Shown: positions 34,107-43,267 of the stretch, in pieces
Layout: each line of letters opens with the position of its first letter
Numbering within the stretch: the stretch's first letter is position 1
Assembly: GCA_045596625.1 (NCBI GenBank)
Contig: JAZOCU010000026.1
Location: forward strand, 1 to 64,000
DNA length: 64,000 nt
Reading direction: 5' to 3'
Origin: Firm-04 sp045596625
GTDB lineage: Bacteria; Bacillota; Clostridia; Oscillospirales; Ruminococcaceae
Notes under the pieces: model-generated
Databases searched by the model: none
What the model was told of the DNA's origin: nothing
The model's input: the letters and a program-made list of their open reading frames with translations, nothing else
Position numbers and translations under genes: made by a program

Positions 34107-36749
34107 TTATGGCTTCAGTTCATTTGCACTGATGATACCGGCGAGATATTGCAGGATCTTGGCAGCATCTGTCGCAGCGACATTGGACTCGCCGTTGACC
34201 TTTGCATTTGCCATACCCTCTGTGGTGACGGTGACATCGGGATCTTCTGCGATCACACGATTCAGCAGCACGACGTCATCGATCTTGACAACACCGTCAC
34301 AGTTTACATCGCCCCAGATGGTATCGGGATCGGGCGTGATATCAGTACCGGGATCCGGATCGGGTGTGTTGTCGGAAGCAGTTCCGAGCTGACCGTAAAC
34401 AATGCCTGCACCGACTGTAGACATATAGACCTTGCCGAATGTAGTCATATCACCGACAAGGAAGTTACCGTTGCCGGTGCCGCCATAGAGGTGATCCTTG
34501 TTGATGCAGACCCAGCTCTGACCGGCATCGGTAGAGCGGTAAATGCCTTCGGGATCGCTCTCGGACGGCTTGCCGTACATATACAGCGTGTTCAATCCGC
34601 CCTTCTTTTCGGGAGCGCCGTAGCCGATGGTCTTGCAGTAATATACACTGTCGAGCTTTTCGATGGAAGCACCGCCGTCGGTGACATGATATGCACCATA
34701 CCAGCCGGCACCCAGCACCATTTCGCCCTTGCCCAGATATCCGATGCGGTTTGCCACATCGCACTGATCGTATACACAGACATCGGTAGCAGTAAAGGTT
34801 TTACCGTAATCCTTGCTGACCATAAAGACATAATGGGCATCTTCAAAGGTCGGCTCGGATTTGGTCTGATCGTAGAACCAATATTCATTATACTGTGCGG
34901 TATATGCGTATATAGTAGAAGGATCCTCGTGTTCTATCTGCAGATAAACGGTCTTGGAACCTTCCAATCCGGTGCACTGGCTCCATGTAGCACCGAAATC
35001 ATCGGAATAAGAAACGCTGGAATTATCCTTGCTGGATTTGAAGATGCGATAGGAACCTGCTTTCAGCTCGGTGATCGCACATTTTCCGCCGCCATTGGGT
35101 ACCTTCAGTTCCTTCCAAGTTTTGGCACCATCGGTCGTATAATAGCCCTTTGCTTCGTTTTCGCTGACGCGAACCATTACATCGGGATTCTGCGGACAGT
35201 AGGCGATGGCTGCGGTAGATCCGATATTGGGCTGATACTGCAAACCGCTTTCCTTCACATTGGAATGGATAAAGCCATCGTAATCACCGATCGCGGAATA
35301 GCTGTTGCCGCCGGGGACACTGCACATATCCAACGCCACGACTTCCTCGATGCCTGCTGCATGGAAGGTTGCAACGGGATCATCGGTCCAGATGCCATCC
35401 CAGCGGAACATACCGTTACCGGATGTCACGAACATTCTGGAAGGATCCTTGGGATCCAGCGCCAGTGCACCGCTCCAGTGGATCGCTTTGCCATAGATCC
35501 AGCTGCATCCGCCGTCATGAAGGAAATCATAAAGCTGAGACTGCTGCATTTCGCCTGCTTCTTCGTTCCATTCCCAGATGCCGCTCATCTTGCCGGGATA
35601 GATCGTATCCCATGTTTTACCGCCATCGCTCGAACGATACAGCCATTCACCCCAGCAGGTGTTGTCGCTTTCCCAGTTCTGAGCACTCCAGACAGCACAA
35701 GTGGTGGCAATCAGTGTGTTGGCATCATCGGGCATACTGAGACAGGCGCCGAAGCTGTTGCCGACAGGGGAGATATCATCCACAGAGCCATCAGCGACAT
35801 TGTAGCGGAAAATGCCGCCGGAGCCGTTTCCGAATGCGAGACCTGCCACATAAGTGATCAGCAGATTGCCGTCTGCATCCTGGTTGATACGGGACGGGAA
35901 TACATTGGTGGGCAGATTTGTGCTAAGCGCTTTGAAGTTATCCGAGCCGACATCCGCAACCACAACATTGGCCTGACCGGTAATAGAGGTTGCTACATAG
36001 ACCTTGCCGTCATAAATACGAACAGAGGCAACACCGTTTTGGGTGTTATATGCGCCGTCTGTGATGCTGCTGACAATATGTGAGGTCCATGTGGGCCAGT
36101 TGGTCGTTTTGGCGAAATAGCCGAGCTTGCTGTAACCATCGACATTTTTCCAAGTTTTACCGCCATCCTGCGACCAGATCAGAGGTGTATTGTTTTCACT
36201 GACATCGCCGCCGCAATAGAGTACGTTGGGATTATCGGGATCAACCGCAATGGCTTCGCCGTGATGACGACCATCGCCGTTGCCGTGTACCTGAATCAAA
36301 TCCGTCACGTCATATTCGGTAAAGGTTTTACCGGCATCGGTGGATTTGAAAATGGAGGTGCGGGCATCGCTGAAATAGGCGCTGCCGCACAGCAGATAGA
36401 TGGTGTCTTCATCGGTAGGATCCATACACATGGCATCTACACTTAAAAAGCCGCGGTCTGCTTCGTTGATAAAGCCCATCAACTGAATCCATCTCTGCTG
36501 CTGATGATCGAAGCGGTAGGCACCGCCTACATCGGTACGTGCATACATTTGGGTTTTGCCGGAAATGACACCGTTTACGAATCCTCCTCCGTCAATTCGC
36601 ACGGTATCCCACGTCATGGTGTCGGTAATATCAGCGGATGCTGCTTTTGCCGTCAATGGACCGCTGCTTGTGGACAGGAATGCTGCCGAAAGCGTGAGCA
36701 TAACAGCAGTACATAGCGAAAGTCCACGGTGAAATGTTTTTCTTTTCAT
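34107..36749 (-). CDS. Cellulosomal GH74 xyloglucanase with C-terminal dockerin
   Basis: 880 aa. Signal peptide 1-37 (ending TAKAAS). The GH74 double seven-bladed propeller spans about 40-790: DTVRIDGGGFVNGVISGK, YARTDVGGAYRFD (the conserved N-terminal catalytic Asp region), and repeated Asp-box loops SQDGGKTW, SSDGGKTWDTIYPG, SKDYGKTFTATD and STDAGQSWVCI. A Pro-Asp linker (about 795-810) leads to a type I dockerin (WGDVNCDGVVKIDD and AKVNGESNVAATDAAKI). It cleaves the xyloglucan backbone outside the cell as part of the cellulosome. The start at 36749 has AAAGGTG 8 bases before it; the ATG two codons earlier abuts the site. Single-gene unit with its own promoter. Confidence 0.94.
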   Translation of the reverse strand: MKRKTFHRGLSLCTAVMLTLSAAFLSTSSGPLTAKAASADITDTMTWDTVRIDGGGFVNGVISGKTQMYARTDVGGAYRFDHQQQRWIQLMGFINEADRGFLSVDAMCMDPTDEDTIYLLCGSAYFSDARTSIFKSTDAGKTFTEYDVTDLIQVHGNGDGRHHGEAIAVDPDNPNVLYCGGDVSENNTPLIWSQDGGKTWKNVDGYSKLGYFAKTTNWPTWTSHIVSSITDGAYNTQNGVASVRIYDGKVYVATSITGQANVVVADVGSDNFKALSTNLPTNVFPSRINQDADGNLLITYVAGLAFGNGSGGIFRYNVADGSVDDISPVGNSFGACLSMPDDANTLIATTCAVWSAQNWESDNTCWGEWLYRSSDGGKTWDTIYPGKMSGIWEWNEEAGEMQQSQLYDFLHDGGCSWIYGKAIHWSGALALDPKDPSRMFVTSGNGMFRWDGIWTDDPVATFHAAGIEEVVALDMCSVPGGNSYSAIGDYDGFIHSNVKESGLQYQPNIGSTAAIAYCPQNPDVMVRVSENEAKGYYTTDGAKTWKELKVPNGGGKCAITELKAGSYRIFKSSKDNSSVSYSDDFGATWSQCTGLEGSKTVYLQIEHEDPSTIYAYTAQYNEYWFYDQTKSEPTFEDAHYVFMVSKDYGKTFTATDVCVYDQCDVANRIGYLGKGEMVLGAGWYGAYHVTDGGASIEKLDSVYYCKTIGYGAPEKKGGLNTLYMYGKPSESDPEGIYRSTDAGQSWVCINKDHLYGGTGNGNFLVGDMTTFGKVYMSTVGAGIVYGQLGTASDNTPDPDPGTDITPDPDTIWGDVNCDGVVKIDDVVLLNRVIAEDPDVTVTTEGMANAKVNGESNVAATDAAKILQYLAGIISANELKP

Positions 36750-36813
36750 GTTCATCACCTTTTTCCAAAATATTCCCCTCATTTTTTCGAACTGCACTAA
36801 CAGTCCATTATTT

Positions 36814-36842
36814 AATATACCATTAAATTATGAACATTTCAA
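36814..36842 (-). promoter_or_regulatory. Promoter of the GH74 gene
   Basis: Minus strand TTGAAA (36842-36837), 17 bases, TATATT (36819-36814). The rest of the 36750-37065 gap is AT-rich; a TATACT at 36956-36961 may be the -10 of the rightward activase gene, but its -35 is poor. Confidence 0.7.
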
Positions 36843-37065
36843 GAATAACTTTTGTTTTTCTGTTAAAAAAAGTTTGGCGTTTAATGCGTTTTGGCATATG
36901 AAGGGATTTTTTGCAAAAAGAGAAAAAAAGACTTTTCTTTTTGTCGAAAATATGGTATACTGATATATGTATACGCTGTGGAGAATCTTTCTGCGGCGCA
37001 TGGATATATTGTTTATTGGTTCACCGATGCGGATATGGCTTGCATCGGATAGCAAGGAGGTCGTC

Positions 37066-40017
37066 GTGACGAATCAGCCGCAATATTCGCTTGGCATTGA
37101 TGTCGGCTCAACCACTGTAAAAACCGTTGTACTGGATGAACAAGGAACAATTCTGTCTCATTGTTATCAACGTCATTATTCCCGTGTGAGAGAAACAGTG
37201 GCAGAACAGCTGGAGGCATTGGTACAAACCTATCGGGATGCAGTATTCTCTGTTTGTATTACCGGTTCTGCCGGTCTGGGACTCGCTCAGAGTGCAGGCA
37301 TTCCCTTTGTACAGGAAGTACACGCAGCGTTTATCGCTGTCAAGCAGGATTATCCCGATGCGGATGCTGTGATCGAGCTGGGCGGTGAGGATGCCAAAAT
37401 TATGTTTCTGACCGGCGGCACAGAGCAGCGTATGAACGGCTCCTGTGCCGGCGGTACCGGTGCCTTTATCGATCAGATGGCAACGCTGCTGGGAATTACC
37501 GCAGATGAACTGGATGTGCTTTCGCTAAAGGCTGAGAAGCGATATCCTATTGCATCCCGCTGCGGCGTATTTGCAAAATCCGATATCCAGCCGCTTTTGA
37601 ATCAAGGTGCCCGACGGGAGGATATTGCAGCAAGTATTTTCCAAGCGGTTGTGGATCAGACTGTTTCGGGTCTGGCACAGGGACGTTCCATTGAAGGAAA
37701 GGTGCTGTTTTTAGGCGGTCCGCTTTCCTTTTTGCAGGGCTTGCGGCAGGCGTTTGTCCGTACACTGGAGCTGGATGAGGCGCACGCTGTGTTTCCTGAG
37801 AATGCGCCGGTATTTGTGGCATATGGTTGTGCCATGTTTGCAAAGCAATCCGGAGAAGGCATGACACTTTCTGAGGCGTTGACTAAGGTTTCGGAAGCAG
37901 TTGCAGTGACTGCAACCGTGACAAGTGAGCCGCTATTTGCTTCTCGTGCAGAATATGAAGAATTTATCGCACGGCATAAACAGCATGATCTGCCGTTTGC
38001 CGATCTGCGAACAACGACAGGAAAGGCGTTTCTGGGTATCGATGCCGGCTCCACCACCACGAAGCTTGTGCTGATCACAGAAAACGGCGAACTGTTGTAT
38101 TCACATTATGCAGCCAATCGCGGTCAGCCGCTGGATCGGATCGTAAAACAGCTCAAGAAGATCTATGAGCAAAAGCATCCCGATCTGCAGATCTGCGCTT
38201 CGGCGGTAACCGGTTACGGCGAGGATCTGATCCGTGCAGGTCTTGGCATAGATCATGGTATTGTAGAAACGGTTGCGCATTTCAAGGCAGCCTCCTATTT
38301 CTGTCCGGATGTGGATTTCATTATGGATATCGGTGGACAGGATATCAAATGCTTTAAGATCCGCAATCACAGCATTGACAGCATTATGCTGAATGAGGCT
38401 TGTTCTTCGGGCTGCGGCTCGTTTATTCAGAGCTTTGCACTGGCATTGGGTTATGATATTGCGGAGTTTTCTCAGCTTGGTTTGTTTGCCGAGCATCCGG
38501 TGGATCTTGGCTCGCGCTGTACCGTATTTATGAACAGCTCTGTGAAGCAGGCGCAGAAGGAAGGCGCTACGGTTGAGGATATCTCTGCCGGTCTTTCCGC
38601 CTCTATCATCAAAAATGCGGTGTATAAGGTGATCCGTGCAAAATCCGTAGAGGAGCTGGGGCAGAATATTGTTGTACAGGGCGGTACATTCTTGAATGAT
38701 GCCGTGCTGCGCTCTTTTGAGATGGAGCTGGGCAGACCGGTCATTCGTCCGGCTGTTTCGGGTCTGATGGGCGCATTCGGTGCCGCTTTGTATGCAAAGG
38801 AGCATATCCCGGAGCAAAGTACGCTCATCTCGGCAGAGGCACTTTCACAGTTTTCCTACACCTCGACCGGCGCAAACTGCGGTGGCTGTACGGCGAATTG
38901 TGCGCTGAATATCGTGCGGTTTGCCGATGGCAGCAGATATATTTCCGGCAACCGCTGCGAAAAGGGTGCAGGAAAAGGTACATCCTCTGCCATTCCTTCG
39001 CTGTATGATTATAAATATCAGAGCATTCTGCAATGCGGCGCACAGGATGCTTCCGATCCCAATGCCGATCGTGCGGCTTATGCAGGGGTTGTGGGTCTGC
39101 CGCTTGCGCTTAGCTTTTATGAGCAGATGCCGTTTTGGGCAACACTGTTCCGAACGCTTGGATTCCGTGTGGTGCTTTCCCGTGAAAGCGACCGTAATGT
39201 GTATTATCAAGGACAGCATACCATCCCTTCGGATACGGTATGTTATCCTGCTAAGCTTGCCCATGGCCATATCGAGGATCTGCTGGAACAGAAGGTGGAC
39301 TTTATCTTCTGGCCTTGCATGAGCTATAATGTGGATGAGGGAGAAAGTGACAATCACTATAATTGTCCTGTTGTAGCCTATTATCCGGAGCTGCTGCGTG
39401 CAAATAACGCAAAGCTGACCCCCGGTAATTTCATTACGCCTTATATGGATCTGAACTATCCCAAGGGTGTTGCGCGTGCCTTAAAGCGGAGCCTTTCAGG
39501 ATATCGGCTTCAGAGTAAGATCAATGCTGCACTGGATGCTGCCTATGCCGCACAAAAACAATATCGAGAAGCGGTGGCAGCTCGTGGACAGGAGATCATT
39601 GCACAGGCACGGGCAGAAGGCAAGAAAATTATTGTTCTTGCCGGTCGTCCTTATCATATTGACAAAGAGATCAATCATGGTATTCACAAGCTGATCACCG
39701 GTCTCGGCATGGCGGTAGTCACCGAGGATGCTGTGGCAGAACTGGCGCATACTGATGAAAAACTGCAGGTGTTGAATCAATGGACGTATCATGCAAGAAT
39801 GTATCGTGCAGCGCATTATGTGGCATCTCAGCCGGATATGCAGCTGGTGCAGCTTGTTTCCTTTGGCTGCGGTATTGATGCGGTGACAAGCGATGAGATC
39901 CGTTCGATCCTGGAACGCCATGGAAAGCTGTATACGCAGCTCAAGATCGATGAGATCAACAATCTGGGTGCGGCAAGAATTCGGCTGCGCAGCCTTGTGG
40001 CAGCGATGGAAGAATAA
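37066..40017 (+). CDS. Fused double BadF/HgdC-type ATPase (2-hydroxyacyl-CoA dehydratase activase) with DUF2229 domain
   Basis: 983 aa from GTG 37066, five bases after AAGGAGG; the open frame to 36967 lacks a site. It contains two ASKHA activase units: the first with SLGIDVGSTTVKTVV, ELGGEDAKIMFL and NGSCAGGTGAFIDQMA; the second with FLGIDAGSTTTKLVLI, DIGGQDIKCFKI and EACSSGCGSFIQSFA. The Cys after Gly/Ser in each last motif bridges a 4Fe-4S cluster in HgdC. Then comes a cysteine-rich piece (GANCGGCTANCALN, GNRCEKG) and a DUF2229 region (GVVGLPLALSFYEQMPFW, KVDFIFWPCMSYN). HgdC uses ATP to push single electrons into dehydratases and double-cubane reductases. The partner here is most likely the product of the gene at 40635. 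Substrate unknown. Confidence 0.9.
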   Translation: MTNQPQYSLGIDVGSTTVKTVVLDEQGTILSHCYQRHYSRVRETVAEQLEALVQTYRDAVFSVCITGSAGLGLAQSAGIPFVQEVHAAFIAVKQDYPDADAVIELGGEDAKIMFLTGGTEQRMNGSCAGGTGAFIDQMATLLGITADELDVLSLKAEKRYPIASRCGVFAKSDIQPLLNQGARREDIAASIFQAVVDQTVSGLAQGRSIEGKVLFLGGPLSFLQGLRQAFVRTLELDEAHAVFPENAPVFVAYGCAMFAKQSGEGMTLSEALTKVSEAVAVTATVTSEPLFASRAEYEEFIARHKQHDLPFADLRTTTGKAFLGIDAGSTTTKLVLITENGELLYSHYAANRGQPLDRIVKQLKKIYEQKHPDLQICASAVTGYGEDLIRAGLGIDHGIVETVAHFKAASYFCPDVDFIMDIGGQDIKCFKIRNHSIDSIMLNEACSSGCGSFIQSFALALGYDIAEFSQLGLFAEHPVDLGSRCTVFMNSSVKQAQKEGATVEDISAGLSASIIKNAVYKVIRAKSVEELGQNIVVQGGTFLNDAVLRSFEMELGRPVIRPAVSGLMGAFGAALYAKEHIPEQSTLISAEALSQFSYTSTGANCGGCTANCALNIVRFADGSRYISGNRCEKGAGKGTSSAIPSLYDYKYQSILQCGAQDASDPNADRAAYAGVVGLPLALSFYEQMPFWATLFRTLGFRVVLSRESDRNVYYQGQHTIPSDTVCYPAKLAHGHIEDLLEQKVDFIFWPCMSYNVDEGESDNHYNCPVVAYYPELLRANNAKLTPGNFITPYMDLNYPKGVARALKRSLSGYRLQSKINAALDAAYAAQKQYREAVAARGQEIIAQARAEGKKIIVLAGRPYHIDKEINHGIHKLITGLGMAVVTEDAVAELAHTDEKLQVLNQWTYHARMYRAAHYVASQPDMQLVQLVSFGCGIDAVTSDEIRSILERHGKLYTQLKIDEINNLGAARIRLRSLVAAMEE

Positions 40018-40072
40018 ATTAAGCTGTATGCGTTACCACAAAGAACGGAGAAAACAGAAAGGATGATCCTGC

Positions 40073-40576
40073 ATGGATTTCTTTGCACAGCTGCGACAGG
40101 AAGTACAGCAGCACGGTGAACAGGAGATCGACTTTCGAAGCCGCAGGTTTCAGCATGGCAGAGATCTGGCACGCACATATATTGATATCATCAAGGAAGA
40201 GGCGCGTCTGAAGGTGCGCTGCGGCAGATATGAACGTATGGGCGACAAGATTATCATCAACGGCTTTTGCCGGCTTTCCGAACGGGATTTTGATGTGCCT
40301 GTGACACAAGTGCAGCGCAAACAAAGCTTCTGGACCGGAAAATGGTCGGAGCAATATACATTGACACAGGGCAATGATCTGTTTGATGCATTTTGTACGA
40401 GCCTTGCAGAATTTTGTGAACAAGAACAGATCCGATGTGGGGCATTGCAAGCACAGGTGCGGCGGAAAGACGGCGTTTTGATACAGCGGCCTTTTCCTTT
40501 GATTGTGACGCAGCCCGATGTGATGACAGCGTTCGGCTTCCCCTTTGAGATCGTACTGGACGCTATGGAAGACTGA
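40073..40576 (+). CDS. Conserved hypothetical protein between activase and dehydratase-like genes
   Basis: 167 aa, soluble, no motif I recognise, with an acidic/amphipathic N-terminal helix and a beta-rich centre (LKVRCGRYERMGDKIIINGF). It contains only four cysteines, two of them in CxxG-less settings, so it need not bind a cluster. It starts 55 bases after the activase gene with AAAGGA upstream and ends 58 bases before the dehydratase-like gene, all in one direction with no terminator. Its fixed place suggests a role with them. Confidence 0.75.
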   Translation: MDFFAQLRQEVQQHGEQEIDFRSRRFQHGRDLARTYIDIIKEEARLKVRCGRYERMGDKIIINGFCRLSERDFDVPVTQVQRKQSFWTGKWSEQYTLTQGNDLFDAFCTSLAEFCEQEQIRCGALQAQVRRKDGVLIQRPFPLIVTQPDVMTAFGFPFEIVLDAMED

Positions 40577-40634
40577 TGCGGAAATATGATCCGAAAAAAT
40601 GCAATTTTACCCCTGAAAGGTGGATTTTAATACC

Positions 40635-41879
40635 ATGTCTGCTCGTTTTACGCCCGAAATGAAACAAACCCATACCATTCTGGTGCCCGATATGCTGCCG
40701 GTGCATTTTCAACTGCTGATCAGTGTACTGCGCAAATATGGCTATCGTTGTGAGCTGCTGCGCACCGCAAGTCGTGCTGTTGTGGATGAGGGCTTGAAAA
40801 ATGTGCATAATGATACCTGCTATCCTGCGCTGCTGGTAATCGGACAGTTTATGGAGGCGCTGAAATCGGGACGATATCATCCCGACCGCACAGCTTTGCT
40901 GATCACACAGACCGGCGGTGGATGCAGAGCATCCAATTATATTCATTTGCTGCGAAAGGCATTGGAGCAGCAATTTCCGCAGGTGCCGGTCATTTCGTTG
41001 AATTTTTCCGGTTTGGAAAAGGATCCGAAATCGGGATTCCAGCTGACTGCACCGATCTTTTTGAAGTTTTTGTATGCAGTGCTTTACGGTGATCTGCTGA
41101 TGTCGGTTGCCAATCAGTGCCGCCCTTACGAGCTGAAAAAGGGTGAGACCGAAAAAACATTGGAACGCTGGCAGCATCGGCTGGAAGAAGCGTTTATGAC
41201 CAATGAATATTTGAAAACGAAAAAGCTGTACCGTGCGATCCTCGATGATTTTGCAAAGATCGAGCGTAAAAAGAGAGACAAAATTCGTGTCGGCATTGTC
41301 GGAGAGATCTATGTCAAATATTCGCCGCTTGCCAATAATCATTTGGAGGAGTATCTGCTTTCAGAAGGCTGCGAGCCTGTGATTCCTTCTTTGCTGGAAT
41401 TTGTCATGTATTGTGCGATCAGCACCAATGTGGATGGCAAGCTTTATGGCTATCGCAATAAAAAGACCATGATCAACGGTATCGGTTACAAGCTGATCTA
41501 TGGGATGCAGAAGCAGCAGATCAATGTGATCAAAAAGCATGGCGTGTTCGATCCGCCTCATGATTTTGAAGAATTGCGTCATCTGGCAGATCGTTATATC
41601 AGTCAGGGTGTGAGCATGGGCGAAGGCTGGCTGATCACTGCGGAAATGGCAGCACTGGCGGAATCCGGTACGGAAAATATCATCTGCACACAGCCCTTTG
41701 GCTGCTTGCCGAATCATATTGTCGCTAAGGGCATGATGCGTGTGATCAAAAATGCATATCCCCATGCCAATATTACTGCGATCGATTATGATCCCGGTGC
41801 GACGAAGGTCAATCAGGAAAATCGTGTGAAGCTGATGCTTGCCAATGCAAGGAAGCCGCAGACGGAATCCTCTGAATAA
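40635..41879 (+). CDS. 2-hydroxyacyl-CoA dehydratase/double-cubane-type protein (COG3581-like)
   Basis: 414 aa. Reads as a HgdB/HgdA-related protein: ILVPDMLPVHFQLLISVLRKYG, VHNDTCYPALLVIGQFM, LITQTGGGCRASNYIHLLRKAL, VGIVGEIYVKYSPLANNHLEEYL and ICTQPFGCLPNHIVAKG, with the three cysteines in TCYPA, GGCRA and FGCLPN positioned to hold an iron-sulfur cluster. The activase encoded upstream would energise it. Dehydratases of hydroxyacyl-CoA usually have a second subunit and a CoA-transferase gene; neither is present, which favours the less studied double-cubane reductase branch. Start 40635 has AAAGGTGG 11 bases upstream. Confidence 0.85.
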   Translation: MSARFTPEMKQTHTILVPDMLPVHFQLLISVLRKYGYRCELLRTASRAVVDEGLKNVHNDTCYPALLVIGQFMEALKSGRYHPDRTALLITQTGGGCRASNYIHLLRKALEQQFPQVPVISLNFSGLEKDPKSGFQLTAPIFLKFLYAVLYGDLLMSVANQCRPYELKKGETEKTLERWQHRLEEAFMTNEYLKTKKLYRAILDDFAKIERKKRDKIRVGIVGEIYVKYSPLANNHLEEYLLSEGCEPVIPSLLEFVMYCAISTNVDGKLYGYRNKKTMINGIGYKLIYGMQKQQINVIKKHGVFDPPHDFEELRHLADRYISQGVSMGEGWLITAEMAALAESGTENIICTQPFGCLPNHIVAKGMMRVIKNAYPHANITAIDYDPGATKVNQENRVKLMLANARKPQTESSE

Positions 41880-41887
41880 AAAGAAAA

Positions 41888-41918
41888 AGGCACGGGAGTG
41901 AGGTCCACTTCCGTGCCT
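41888..41918. terminator. Hairpin after the dehydratase-like gene
   Basis: 13-pair stem (41888-41900 with 41906-41918, one G-T pair). The T-run lies on the minus-strand side only, so as a rightward terminator it is weak. Confidence 0.5.
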
Positions 41919-42029
41919 AAATATCAAATGAGGTTCTTATCATTGACTTTAGTATATCACAGTTTTTACTTTAAAAAAAGATGTTTGTTTCAATAAACTG
42001 TTAACATTTTGTAAAGGATCGATCCATCT

Positions 42030-42815
42030 ATGGAAGAACAAATGATACTTTTCGACAGTCATGCACATTATACCGATTCTGCCTTCGATGATGATCGGGA
42101 ATCGCTGCTTACAAGCTTTCCGCAAAAGGGAATCGTGCGCTGTATGCTTGCAGCTTCTGATCTGGAATCGGCACAGCAGGGGCTTTCTCTTGCAAATCAG
42201 TTTTCGTTTTTGATCAATGCTGTGGGTGTGCATCCCGAATGCCCTTTGCCGCCTGCCGATTATCTGGAGCAGCTGAAAACAATGGCAGCGCATTCAAGCG
42301 TCAAGGCAATTGGTGAGATCGGACTGGATTATCACTATGAAGGCTTTGATCGCGAAGCACAGCAGAAAATGCTCTGCGAACAGCTGGAGCTTGCAAAGTC
42401 ATTGGATCTGCCTGTGATTTTGCATTGCAGAGATGCCATGGGGGATATGCTGCCGATCCTGCGAAGCTATCGTCCCAGAGGTGTGATGCATTGCTTTTCC
42501 GGTTCGCCGGAATCTGCAAAAGAGGTGCTGAATCTTGGCTTATATATTGGCTTTACCGGTGTGATTACATTCAAAAATGCCAAAAAGCCGTTGGCGGCAC
42601 TGCAGGCAGTACCGCCGGAACGACTTTTGATCGAAACAGATTGTCCGTATATGGCGCCGGTACCCTATCGGGGCAAGCGCTGCGACAGCACTATGCTCAC
42701 CGAAACGGCAGCTGTAATGGCACGAGAAAAAGGGGTTTCGCTGACAGAGATCGGCAGGATCACTGCAGAAAATGCAGCCAGACTCTTTCAGTGCGATCTG
42801 CCTTTGATGGGCTGA
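42030..42815 (+). CDS. tatD: TatD family metal-dependent hydrolase
   Basis: 261 aa. Metal ligands of the TIM barrel are in place: FDSHAHYTD, IGEIGLDYHY, VILHCRDA, MHCFSGS and IETDCPYMAP. TatD enzymes are deoxyribonucleases and possibly quality-control hydrolases. The start at 42030 has AAAGGA about 11 bases upstream; 42042 is an alternative. Isolated single gene. Confidence 0.93.
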   Translation: MEEQMILFDSHAHYTDSAFDDDRESLLTSFPQKGIVRCMLAASDLESAQQGLSLANQFSFLINAVGVHPECPLPPADYLEQLKTMAAHSSVKAIGEIGLDYHYEGFDREAQQKMLCEQLELAKSLDLPVILHCRDAMGDMLPILRSYRPRGVMHCFSGSPESAKEVLNLGLYIGFTGVITFKNAKKPLAALQAVPPERLLIETDCPYMAPVPYRGKRCDSTMLTETAAVMAREKGVSLTEIGRITAENAARLFQCDLPLMG

Positions 42816-42859
42816 ATCTTGTGCTGCATAGAAAGATGGCAGCGATCCGGGTTGCTCCA

Positions 42860-43267
42860 TTATTGTCGGCAGTCGATCGGTGCGTGCACTTTCTTTTTGA
42901 ATGTCCGGAGCAATTCCCAAAGAAGCAGCGGCAGAAATCCGATGACATAGCAGAGCATATCAATCCATGAAAAGGATGTGCCGATGAGGGTGCGCAGCAG
43001 CGGCGCTGTAATGTGCAGCCGATCAACAACTCCCCATGCCTGTAAGCCTTCCACCAGAAAGGAAAACATCAGCAGTAAAACAGGGAGGAGCCCTGTGTGC
43101 CGGATCTGCGGCCGGATACTGCGTATGATCGTATACATCAATAAGATCACCAGAACATCGCCCAGATAGGAACGAATCCAGCCGCCGGCAAAGCAGCCGA
43201 TGAGAATTTCGGCAGTCAGCAGCACTGCACTCAGCAGAAAATATCCGATCCATTTATTCTTTTTCAT
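42860..43267 (-). CDS. DUF2809 small membrane protein
   Basis: 135 aa with four membrane helices. RSYLGDVLVILLMYTIIRS and FLVEGLQAWG are features of the DUF2809 family of unknown function. The start at 43267 has GAGGA 8-9 bases upstream and lies inside the end of the preceding gene (14-base overlap), so the two are coupled. Last gene of the leftward DUF2975-HTH-DUF4173-DUF2809 run. The convergent tatD gene ends 44 bases away, with no clear terminator. Confidence 0.8.
   Translation of the reverse strand: MKKNKWIGYFLLSAVLLTAEILIGCFAGGWIRSYLGDVLVILLMYTIIRSIRPQIRHTGLLPVLLLMFSFLVEGLQAWGVVDRLHITAPLLRTLIGTSFSWIDMLCYVIGFLPLLLWELLRTFKKKVHAPIDCRQ

Noticed and set aside
34095..36083. 662-codon open frame antisense to GH74
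   Set aside because: Shadow produced by the biased codons of GH74; composition rich in Ile/Cys/Gly and without domains.
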